A stretch of 64,000 nt of DNA from contig CAUJNA010000191.1 in assembly GCA_963377175.1 (NCBI GenBank), positions 318,045 to 382,044 of the forward strand, given 5' to 3'. Below, piece after piece: positions 8,285-15,741 of the stretch. How positions within the stretch are numbered: the stretch's first letter is position 1; each line of letters starts with the position of its first letter. This DNA is from Effrenium voratum. Taxonomy: Eukaryota > Sar > Dinophyceae > Suessiales > Symbiodiniaceae. The notes beneath the pieces are model-generated. The model was not told the origin of the DNA and did no database searches. It worked only from the letters and a program-made list of their open reading frames with translations. The position numbers were made by a program, and so were the translations under genes.

Positions 8285-9118
8285 CTAACTTTCAAAAAAT
8301 GTTAAACTAAAACTACTTGTTGTTCCATTCATATTTAAAACTCTACCCGATGCATCAGTAAATCTAAAATGAAGTCTATTCAATGAACGCATACTAACAT
8401 CATTAGCATCATTTAAAATTAGTTCATTATCATATATGAGGTTGCCGAATGATGTTAAAACTGGTACTTTCTTTATTATTGATGAAGTACCAAAACTACA
8501 TAACTGGTTTCCGTTACTTAATTCATTACAATGAATATAAATATTTTTAACAGGTAAAAATGATATAAATCCACTAACAAACGGGTCTGCTGTACTATTT
8601 ACTTTTTCAGTAGTATTTCCTAAAATGTCATTAATACTATTAGGATAATCTCTATCATAATCAACACCAAAACTATAATTAGTTTGTAATTCTTTATCTG
8701 TATGGATTATAAAAAAGTAAGAAATATAATTACAACTTATAGTTATATTATTTGTTTTTAATGAATAACTACAAGTAAAAAAATTACTGTTTCCATCAGT
8801 TCCATTAGTAGCAGTATTCAATTTATTTTGTAATTCGGTTGCTAATTCACTACCTACATAACTACCTTTATCAGGTGCTACAATAAAATAATATACTGGT
8901 GCTCCTATTAATATCCCTCCTAATGTTAAATATAATCTGTTATTTAAATTATCTTCAATTGGATAAAATGAATTAGCGATAGATACTTCGTGACAAATCA
9001 TTTTAGTATTTGGTCCGCATTCTTGTTGCTCTCTTAAATTAATAACAAAATCTGATGTAGATTGACTGTCATTTAAATCACGATAAGCACTGTTGATATA
9101 TATTTTACGAAATCTCAT
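8285..9118 (-). CDS. Minor capsid (penton-like) protein
   Basis: Protein of 277 residues, beta-rich with few charged runs. The start, RKIYINSAYRDLNDSQSTSDFVINL, then a segment with ICHEVSIANSFYPIEDNLNN, and a later Y.FIVAPDKGSYVGSELATELQ segment match the pattern of polinton-like/virophage minor capsid (penton) proteins: the S..R....S..DF start, a NSFY.I motif, and a G.Y....L...L helix. It would form the pentons at capsid vertices. It is divergent from the lipase gene at 9234, with 115 bp of AT-rich intergenic sequence between them. Confidence 0.72.
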   Translation of the reverse strand: MRFRKIYINSAYRDLNDSQSTSDFVINLREQQECGPNTKMICHEVSIANSFYPIEDNLNNRLYLTLGGILIGAPVYYFIVAPDKGSYVGSELATELQNKLNTATNGTDGNSNFFTCSYSLKTNNITISCNYISYFFIIHTDKELQTNYSFGVDYDRDYPNSINDILGNTTEKVNSTADPFVSGFISFLPVKNIYIHCNELSNGNQLCSFGTSSIIKKVPVLTSFGNLIYDNELILNDANDVSMRSLNRLHFRFTDASGRVLNMNGTTSSFSLTFFES

Positions 9119-9233
9119 TATATTAATTAATTAGAAATTTTATAATTTAATTATATATGAAAAATAAATATAAATATTATTTAAAAGAAGGAAATTAAAA
9201 TCATACAATCCTCTTCATCAAGGTCATAGCGAA
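9119..9233. promoter_or_regulatory. Divergent AT-rich intergenic region between penton and lipase genes
   Basis: The only divergent gene pair of the element. The 115 bp are almost entirely A/T. On the minus side TTAATTAATATA lies directly against the penton ATG; on the plus side there is ATATATGAAAAATAAATATAAA. It must hold promoters for both directions. No defined box can be assigned. Confidence 0.4.
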
Positions 9234-9818
9234 ATGTATAGAAAAATAATTAATGAAATTCAACAAGAAAAATCATTATTCAAACCTAAATATAATAATA
9301 ATTTATCTGACACAGAAGGATTAAACAAAGCATATACAAATGGTAAAGGTTATTATTTAGATAATAATAAACTATATGTTGCTGGAACATTTGGTAAGTC
9401 TAATATTATATCAAATATTAATGATATTTTAAGTGATATTACAATTCCATTTGGTTTAAGTTCATTCAGTGAAAGGTATAGAGATATTAGCGATATACTT
9501 GATGAAAACCATAATATTAGTGAAGTTATTTCACATTCATTGGGTAGTAGTGCGAGTGCTAAATATTTAAAAGAAAATCCTGATAGAAATATTAGATTAA
9601 CTACTTACGGTGCTCCTTTTATTTCAATGTCAAACAAAAACAATGACAACTACACAAGCCTAAGAAATTTTGGAGATATAGTCAGTATTTTAGATAGAGG
9701 CAGTATAACATCAAATAGAGGAGGTTTTAACCCATTAACAAATCATCAACACTCATTATATGGTGATACTGGCAAGGACGTATCAAGAAGCATTGAACCT
9801 GTAAAGGAAATTTTGTAG
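9234..9818 (+). CDS. Lipase/alpha-beta-hydrolase-like protein
   Basis: Protein of 194 residues. The central segment EVISHSLGSSASAKYLKENP matches the class-3 lipase nucleophile elbow (GHSLGG type) with Ser in HSLGS. It is followed by RLTTYGAPFIS, the usual strand after the elbow in lipases (TYGAP). A candidate acid is in NFGDIVSILD and a candidate catalytic His in NHQHSLYG. The order Ser-Asp-His is as expected for the family. Lipase-like genes are known from some polinton-like viruses and could act on host membranes during entry or exit. There is no signal peptide. The first Gly of the usual GxSxG is replaced by Ser, so activity is uncertain. Confidence 0.7.
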   Translation: MYRKIINEIQQEKSLFKPKYNNNLSDTEGLNKAYTNGKGYYLDNNKLYVAGTFGKSNIISNINDILSDITIPFGLSSFSERYRDISDILDENHNISEVISHSLGSSASAKYLKENPDRNIRLTTYGAPFISMSNKNNDNYTSLRNFGDIVSILDRGSITSNRGGFNPLTNHQHSLYGDTGKDVSRSIEPVKEIL

Positions 9819-9829
9819 TCTTATATATA

Positions 9830-10027
9830 ATGCCTAATAATGATATAAAAAATACTATAAATCCTAAAAAGAAAGTCAGTTATGAAGACATTAAAAAGAT
9901 TGTAGAAGATGAACGCGAACCTAATTATAAGGTTGAACATAATAATATGAAAAATAAATCTAAAAAACTATTAAATAAAAATTCTAAAAAAGAAGTTATA
10001 GATTACTCACACTTTAAAATAAATTAA
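9830..10027 (+). CDS. Small basic protein, unknown
   Basis: A 65-residue Lys/Asn-rich ORF, only 11 bases after the lipase stop and 48 bases before the major capsid ATG. TCTTATATATA touches its ATG, as for other genes of the element, and a long palindrome follows its stop. No homologue is recognised. The position between structural genes and the shared start signal support a real gene, but the composition could also arise by chance in AT-rich DNA. Confidence 0.45.
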   Translation: MPNNDIKNTINPKKKVSYEDIKKIVEDEREPNYKVEHNNMKNKSKKLLNKNSKKEVIDYSHFKIN

Positions 10028-10067
10028 TTTAATAATAGAATAATATAATAATTTTCTATTATTAAAT
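10027..10067. terminator. 14-bp palindrome between small basic gene and major capsid gene
   Basis: TTTAATAATAGAA at 10028-10040 pairs with TTCTATTATTAAA at 10054-10066, plus one outer A-T pair; the loop is 13 bases. It begins on the last base of the preceding stop codon and ends 9 bases before the major capsid ATG. Confidence 0.5.
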
Positions 10068-10075
10068 ATATAAAG

Positions 10076-11452
10076 ATGGAAACTCTGGAAATAGATGATG
10101 TCCTTGTAGAGAAGAATTTAAGATTTAAATTAAAAGATGGCGGTTCTTATGTTCGGTCAAAAGAAAGTAAAAACTTTTATCCTTCATCGGTTTCAACATA
10201 TACCGCTGATACCAACTCTGTAATTAGATTTAACATTACTGGACCACCTAATCAATGGTTGTCCTTACCTTCACTATTATTAGGATTTACTCTAAACAAC
10301 ACTGATAATTCAGCAAGTAATGAACTCAGACCAATTGATACAGCCGGTTTCTTTGATAGGGTGCGTGTGTTAATGGGTGATGTCATTGTATGTGATTTAA
10401 ATTCTCTTTCTCGTGCGAGTACAATGAAAGATGTATTAAAATCATCAGAAGAAAAAAGAATTGATGAAGCATTAGGTTTTGGAAATACTCTTCTTAATCA
10501 CGATGGACGGTTTTTAACTTGTGATGCGTCAGCAACTTCTACTACTCAAGCAGTCGTTAGAAATGTTACCAATAACAATTTTAGAGGAATTAAAGGGGGT
10601 AAAGGTGCTAATGTCTATTTCGATTTAAACTTAAAATGCTTTAAGACTTGTGAAAACTGGATACCTTTATCTTATTGTCCAATAACAGTTGAATTATATT
10701 TAACAAGTGATGTATTAAAACCAATTGTTACTAGAACAGGACTTTTTACTGCTTCAAATACGAGTATCACTTGGTCAGTTACAAAACCTTTATTCAAAGG
10801 CAACGTTTACACCCTCGACGATTCTTTATACGCAGAATATGCAAAAATTTTAGAAACTGGCTCTCTTCCAATTACATTTGAAACTGAAACCATGCAAGAA
10901 CAAACAGCATCTGCTGAAACTGAAGTATTTACTACAATTGTCCGTAATGTATCTAAATTAAATAAATTGTTTATTTCTTTTTCAAACCCATCAGCAAAAA
11001 CTTATGTTGGAGGTTATGGAGAGTTGTTGAAAGAATATAACCGTATGTATCATCCATTAGGGAATATAGCAAATGGTGTAGGTATTTATAACCCAGAATA
11101 TGATTTATCAGCTTCTTTAGTAGTCGGTAATCAAGTCATACCCAGTCAAGAAATTCAAGGTGTTCGTGAAGCGTACGCCCATCTTATGCATTGTTCGGAT
11201 AAACCAATTTTAGTTAGAGCAGAAGATTACAGGTCTCACGCTTTTATGTATGGTTTTAATTTACAAAAATTAGAAAGTGCAAATTATACAGGTATGAACC
11301 TTAAAAATAACTCAAATATGGTTATAAAAATAAAGGCGTTGGATGGTTCAACATTATATAGTGAAAAGAAAATGGCCGAGAGAATGTATATGCTCTTGGT
11401 TCATGAGTGCATTCTTGAAATCCGTTCAAATTCTGTAACATTTTATGATTAA
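10076..11452 (+). CDS. Major capsid protein (double-jelly-roll type)
   Basis: Protein of 458 residues, beta-rich, of the size usual for polinton-like virus major capsid proteins. The N-terminal part has SKESKNFYPSSVSTYTADTNSVIRFNI, then NQWLSLPSLLLGFTL, then a segment ending FFDRVRVLMGDVIVCDLNSLSR. This strand-strand-G-D arrangement is typical of double-jelly-roll capsids of polintons and virophages. The second half contains IPLSYCPITVELYLTSD and a C-terminal EKKMAERMYMLLVHECILEIRSNS segment. The protein should trimerise into pseudo-hexameric capsomers. Flanking palindromes separate it from its neighbours. Assignment rests on pattern and context; a profile search would settle it. Confidence 0.78.
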   Translation: METLEIDDVLVEKNLRFKLKDGGSYVRSKESKNFYPSSVSTYTADTNSVIRFNITGPPNQWLSLPSLLLGFTLNNTDNSASNELRPIDTAGFFDRVRVLMGDVIVCDLNSLSRASTMKDVLKSSEEKRIDEALGFGNTLLNHDGRFLTCDASATSTTQAVVRNVTNNNFRGIKGGKGANVYFDLNLKCFKTCENWIPLSYCPITVELYLTSDVLKPIVTRTGLFTASNTSITWSVTKPLFKGNVYTLDDSLYAEYAKILETGSLPITFETETMQEQTASAETEVFTTIVRNVSKLNKLFISFSNPSAKTYVGGYGELLKEYNRMYHPLGNIANGVGIYNPEYDLSASLVVGNQVIPSQEIQGVREAYAHLMHCSDKPILVRAEDYRSHAFMYGFNLQKLESANYTGMNLKNNSNMVIKIKALDGSTLYSEKKMAERMYMLLVHECILEIRSNSVTFYD

Positions 11453-11464
11453 ATAAAAAATATG

Positions 11465-11492
11465 ATATTATTAATTTTCTAATTAATAATAT
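11465..11492. terminator. 12-bp perfect palindrome between capsid and fibre genes
   Basis: ATATTATTAATT (11465-11476), loop TTCT, AATTAATAATAT (11481-11492). It starts 13 bases after the capsid stop codon and ends 6 bases before the fibre ATG. Same arrangement as the other intergenic palindromes of the element. Confidence 0.55.
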
Positions 11493-11498
11493 AATATT

Positions 11499-13763
11499 AT
11501 GAGCAAAAACTTAATGAATATCTTTGATATTACAGCAAATAGAATTAGGCAAGTAAAAGATGGAGCAGTCAATGATATAGAAGACCTTTACGCGAGTAAA
11601 TCTGACATTCAAACAGTATTAGATAGTAAAGCAGACCAAGCCAACACTTACACAAAGCAACAAATAGACGCTAATTTTTATGATATAACTGAAACATATA
11701 ACAAAACAGAAATTAATGTATTATCAAATAATATTAGTTCAAATACATTTTTAATAGGTAATCTGACAATAACTTCAAATACACATTTTAATAATATTTC
11801 AGCAAATACAAATTTAATTAATAATTTAAATTCTACTATGACAACTAATTTTAATAATATTTCATCAAATACAAATTTAATTAATACAAATTTTAATAAT
11901 ATTTCATCAAATACAAATTTAATAAATACAAATTTTAATAATATTTCATCAAATACAAAGTTAATAAATAATTTAAATTCTACTGTGTCATCTAACTTTA
12001 ATAATATTTCATCAAATACAAATTTAATAAATAATTTAAATTCTACGGTATCAACTAATTTTAATAATATTTTATCAAATTCTCATTTAATATCTCAATT
12101 ACAATCAGGTTCATTTGATAGTAATTTATATTACAATAAAATAACAACTAATAATTTATTATCAGATAAATTAAATACATCAATATTAAATAATACATTA
12201 ATACATAATATAACAACAACATCGACTTTTAAAATAGCAAATTTTGGAAATTATAATAATTTTTATGAAATGTATAATAATTATTTTGATAGTTATATTT
12301 ATGGAAATTTAAGTGGAGCAACTATGTTTTTAAATCAAAGAGGTTTTGGAGATGTAGAAATTAATAATTCTTCAACTTTTCAAAATGATAAAATAATATT
12401 AAATCATAATACTACAATATTAAGTAATTTACAGGTAAGTGGGACTTTTTCTTGTTCGTCTATTTTAGATAAAACAGCTTCAGATAATCGTTATATTTTA
12501 CAAGCAGATGGATTAAGTGGATTAATAACAGGAAATACAAATACAATTAATTCAATAATTACTACTAATAATTCACAGGATACATCATTAGGTCAAAAGT
12601 TGGATAAAATAGATACTAACGCTCAATCAGTAGCAGGTGCTATTAATTTTAGTGATAATACAACTTTACACAGTAATTTAAATATGTTGACTACTGGTTC
12701 TATAATATGTAATAAGTTTAGTACTACACCTTCGCCTAATTTAGGTTTGCAAATGACTTTTCAAATGTTTAATAGAGAGTTCAATATTAATAGAGATGGT
12801 AGAATGTGGATGAGTAGCGCAGGAGGTCAATGGGAAACGCAAATAGGAGATGCTAATGTTGGACGTGTGTGGGTTAAGGATAGATTCGGTTTAGGTGCTG
12901 TTGGTGTTAACGGTTATGTTTTAAACTGTGCCGGAAAATCGAGATTTACTGATGCAGTTGATTTTATAGGAACTGACAAGGCAGTAAATCTTAACAATGG
13001 TTCATATTTGAATTTTAATAATAATGGTTCAATACGAAGATATACACCTGATGCTATAGAAGGTTTATATATGTCTCATAATGATTTTGTTTCTATTTCT
13101 ATTGGCGATGTTAGTAATGCTTCTAATCAGTTTATGATGTGTGATGGATTAGTGAATAAAACTATTTTTAGTAAGCCTATCGATATTTTAGGTAATATTT
13201 ATACAAATGCTTCTGTTAATTGTGATAATGTTAATATTGATACTGATGGTAAATTAACAATTGATACAAACTGTGAATTATATAGATATGTTAGTGCTTT
13301 TTCATCTTTTGATATGAGGAATAGTGATGCTAATTCTTCAATTAGATTTATTTGCGGAGACCCCGCTGTTCAGTCTAACATAGTCGGAGCAGTTAATATT
13401 ACTAGCGGATGGACTTTTAATACTGCTACTGCTGATTTTATGGGTAATTTATTTGCTGATGATGTTTATGTTAAAACTAATGGAGCATTAAGAAGCAATC
13501 ATTTAGCACCTAACGGAGGAACATTAATAACCGTTGATACTAACTTAGCAGTTCAAAATGCATATTTAGCAACTAATACCATTCAATCATTTGATTTAAC
13601 AACGGTTTCATTTTTGGATAATATTTCAATGACAACAGGAACAGATATTTTAATGGGAACAAGTGAAATATCAACTTATTATGATGGAACTAATTTATCC
13701 ACAATTGATGTAATATTCAGAACGTCAAACACGGCGTTCAGAGTTTCAGATAGTTCATGTTAA
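11499..13763 (+). CDS. Repetitive trimeric fibre protein, 3' end probably cut by retrotransposon
   Basis: Protein of 754 residues. The N-terminus has TVLDSKADQANTYTKQQIDANF and TYNKTEIN, the register typical of trimeric phage and virus fibre shafts. Residues of about 85-205 are tandem NFNNISSNTNLIN units with LNST linkers, matching a DNA repeat at about 11785-12090. The remainder is beta-rich with many N-D-G turns (NNGSYLNFNNNGSIRRYTPD; CDNVNIDTDGKLTIDTN), as in fibre shafts built of repeated strands. The last codons read into a stop (TAA) that belongs to the GC-balanced sequence to the right, so the true C-terminal tip is likely missing. Expected role: spike or receptor-binding fibre on the virion. 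Confidence 0.7.
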   Translation: MSKNLMNIFDITANRIRQVKDGAVNDIEDLYASKSDIQTVLDSKADQANTYTKQQIDANFYDITETYNKTEINVLSNNISSNTFLIGNLTITSNTHFNNISANTNLINNLNSTMTTNFNNISSNTNLINTNFNNISSNTNLINTNFNNISSNTKLINNLNSTVSSNFNNISSNTNLINNLNSTVSTNFNNILSNSHLISQLQSGSFDSNLYYNKITTNNLLSDKLNTSILNNTLIHNITTTSTFKIANFGNYNNFYEMYNNYFDSYIYGNLSGATMFLNQRGFGDVEINNSSTFQNDKIILNHNTTILSNLQVSGTFSCSSILDKTASDNRYILQADGLSGLITGNTNTINSIITTNNSQDTSLGQKLDKIDTNAQSVAGAINFSDNTTLHSNLNMLTTGSIICNKFSTTPSPNLGLQMTFQMFNREFNINRDGRMWMSSAGGQWETQIGDANVGRVWVKDRFGLGAVGVNGYVLNCAGKSRFTDAVDFIGTDKAVNLNNGSYLNFNNNGSIRRYTPDAIEGLYMSHNDFVSISIGDVSNASNQFMMCDGLVNKTIFSKPIDILGNIYTNASVNCDNVNIDTDGKLTIDTNCELYRYVSAFSSFDMRNSDANSSIRFICGDPAVQSNIVGAVNITSGWTFNTATADFMGNLFADDVYVKTNGALRSNHLAPNGGTLITVDTNLAVQNAYLATNTIQSFDLTTVSFLDNISMTTGTDILMGTSEISTYYDGTNLSTIDVIFRTSNTAFRVSDSSC
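11785..12090 (+). repeat. Tandem repeats coding for the fibre shaft
   Basis: Repeated AATTTTAATAATATTTC-ATCAAATACA-type units, in two spacing classes (about 39 and 60 bp, both multiples of three). They encode the NFNNISSNTNLIN units. The array could vary in copy number by slippage without losing frame. Confidence 0.75.
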
Positions 13764-14203
13764 AACCCTCTAGGCCCCGTGCCGAAATTGGGTAGCTGTT
13801 CTGAGGTCCTTGTTGGTGTTGCTTCCCAAGTTCCATTGATCGCCATTTGGCTCAAGACACAATTGAGGTTCAAGATCTGATGTGTGACTGCGTACATACG
13901 TGATCGGCATTGAGAGCGAAAACACTTCGCTTGCGCTGCATTTGTCAGGACTACTGTTGTAACTATCATTCCTTCTCCCTTACAACGTTTACACGGGTTC
14001 GGCTATAACGGCATCGTCCGTATACACCTTTCTACGTGGTTGGTATTACAGCTTGAGGGTTCGGTGCATAGCGTCCCACGGGACGTCACCTTGCCGTCTC
14101 TTGACAGGTTATCAGCCGTAACTACAGCTCTACACTGGACTGGGAGACAGCTGGTTTATTGCGGGTACAGGGACAATAAAGGAACGATAACATACACAGT
14201 ACA
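13757..14203 (+). promoter_or_regulatory. Probable 5' LTR and leader of the copia element
   Basis: Non-coding stretch between the AT-rich viral DNA and the first Gag-like ATG. It begins TGTTAAAACC. TGGTATTACAGC at 14040-14051 resembles the copia primer-binding form TGGTATCAGAGC and would put the LTR end at about 14039. GCCATTTGGCTCAAG at 13842-13856 matches the 3' part of the dinoflagellate spliced leader except for one missing T. Without a 3' copy the LTR limits are a guess. Confidence 0.45.
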
Positions 14204-15013
14204 ATGGCGTCTTCGGCGAGCCCAAGTACTGCAACTTTTGGGAACAGCAGCTCAGAGGGATCCAATGGATTGATGGCTCTTCCTGCGGTGATGGATATGG
14301 TTGCAGATTCACAGGACGAACCTGGGAGCGGAGGTTCCGCGCTATTCAGCGACATATCTACTCCCACAAGATCATGGAAGCAGATCGATGTTCATCAGGA
14401 GTCGAAGAAAAGAGAATCCCCACCGAGAAGATCATCATCTTCGCCTGCGACACCACGGACGTCGCAGAAGGGCGTGAGATCGACATCGAAGGGTGGGAGG
14501 TCAAAATCACCCACCAGTGCAGATTTTCGCGCCGTGATCAAAGAGAAGAATAAGATGGAGGTGGAGATCGGGGAATATCAGAAGACACTTGATGAAATGT
14601 CGGCAGCAATGGCGAATCTTAACCAAGAAGACTATGGAAGCACCATCCGGATCCAGGAGCTGGAAAGACGATGCGAGATTGCCAGCAAGCAGTCGGGACA
14701 TCTAGTGAGTCACCACCAACACCACATGGCTGAGGCATGGCGCAAGTTTGAGGAAGAAGCCCAACAGATGCGCAAGGTGGAAATGAACGCATTTCAGTAC
14801 GGGGAGAAGAAAGACATGGAGTCGAATATTATGATGCAACAGATGAGGCAAGCTGAAGGAACTATCATGGAGCAGAAGCGGGAGATTGCATTGATGAAAT
14901 CCTACATGGCAAGCGAGAAGTCGGCCGCGCAGGAATCAGCTATACGTGCAAATCAGATACACCGTGAGGCTTCACAACAGATATCAGTTATCAGCAACAG
15001 ATCAGAGGCATAG
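14204..15013 (+). CDS. Gag-like coiled-coil protein, first part
   Basis: ATG at 14204 opens a frame of 269 residues. The start is Ser/Ala/Gly-rich and low complexity (MASSASPSTATFGNSSS), followed by a basic Ser-Pro/Arg region and, from about residue 100, a continuous coiled coil rich in E, K, Q and M. Near 14985 the coiled-coil text moves to the next frame (QQQIRGIESSTSIEKF) and continues to 15633, so the TAG at 15011-15013 is a frameshift product. A structural Gag-type role (particle assembly through coiled coils) is inferred from its position before the CCCH fingers and protease. Confidence 0.7.
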   Translation: MASSASPSTATFGNSSSEGSNGLMALPAVMDMVADSQDEPGSGGSALFSDISTPTRSWKQIDVHQESKKRESPPRRSSSSPATPRTSQKGVRSTSKGGRSKSPTSADFRAVIKEKNKMEVEIGEYQKTLDEMSAAMANLNQEDYGSTIRIQELERRCEIASKQSGHLVSHHQHHMAEAWRKFEEEAQQMRKVEMNAFQYGEKKDMESNIMMQQMRQAEGTIMEQKREIALMKSYMASEKSAAQESAIRANQIHREASQQISVISNRSEA

Positions 15014-15633
15014 AATCTTCTACATCTATCGAGAAGTTCAACGAGGAGGAGATGGTCCAAAGTCTGAAATCACAGTTGGAGCATGCACTCGTCAAGCGCC
15101 CCGAGACGTACTCTTTGGAGGACTCCAGGGAACAGCTGATGGCGAGGCTGAATGACGTTACAGTATTTGCGGAACAGGAATCGAAGAGAGCAGATTGCTT
15201 GCTTCGCGAAAAAGAAGAGATCGTCAAACAGTATGAGTCCGACGTGTCGATGAAGGACCAGATGATTGCTGTCGAAGGTGGTCATCGTCAGGATGCGATC
15301 TTGGAGTTAGCCCAGGTCAAAGAAGAGAAACAAGAGGAACGGTGCACGATGGACGAGAAGTCGAAGGAGGCTGAGTACTGGAGATTGACAGCTAAGGGAA
15401 TGTACGATGAGTACCTCGAGGAGATGCATGAGCTTCAGAGACAACTGAAGGAAAGAGAGGCGACGCTCAAGCAAGAAGAGAGTTTTGTACGCCAACTCGA
15501 TGCTGACAACGAGGAACTACGTGCACACAAGAAGCTGGAGACACAGGAAGCCTCCAGCAGCAAAGATGGACATCGTGAACGAGCAGTAGTGAACGCGCTG
15601 AGGGAGGAACCCAGGCTAATTCGAATAGGATAG
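15014..15633 (+). pseudogene. Gag-like coiled-coil protein, continuation in shifted frame
   Basis: Uninterrupted coiled coil (FNEEEMVQSLKSQLEHALV and onward to LKEREATLKQEESFV), clearly the continuation of the frame at 14204. An ATG at 15052 exists but need not be used. Near 15600 the sense again moves to another frame, giving an AGSVPSSSSNQIPNSSL segment that runs from about 15600 to 15820 before the frame of the next ORF takes over. I infer two further indels, one near GAGGGAGG at 15600 and one near the G run at 15817-15822. Confidence 0.6.
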
Positions 15634-15741
15634 ACAAGAAGGTGGCTGGGTCAGTCCCGTCATCGTCTTCAAATCAAATCCCTAATTCGTCGCTGATGCC
15701 AGGTTCGATCCTCTTTCCGTCTTTCGGTGATCCAATGATCG

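Larger units (their letters stand above)
1..13756. mobile_element. Polinton-like virus / virophage-type element, partial
   Basis: An AT-rich, intronless, tightly packed block of about twelve genes, sharply different in base composition from everything to its right. It combines a protein-primed DNA polymerase B, a DDE integrase, a penton-like minor capsid protein, a double-jelly-roll-type major capsid protein, a lipase-like protein and a long fibre. This set is known from polintons and polinton-like viruses. Gene order: polymerase (+), then eight genes on the minus strand from 3609 to 9118, then four on the plus strand from 9234. The left side is cut by the window edge. On the right the AT-rich sequence stops at about 13756, where the retrotransposon starts. 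No terminal inverted repeats, packaging ATPase or Ulp1-like protease are visible. I infer an integrated, partly decayed viral element; assembly of a free virus onto host DNA is the alternative. Confidence 0.85.

Noticed and set aside
13760..13969. Short minus-strand ORF in the probable LTR
   Set aside because: No domain and no codon bias; it lies in the leader of the copia element.
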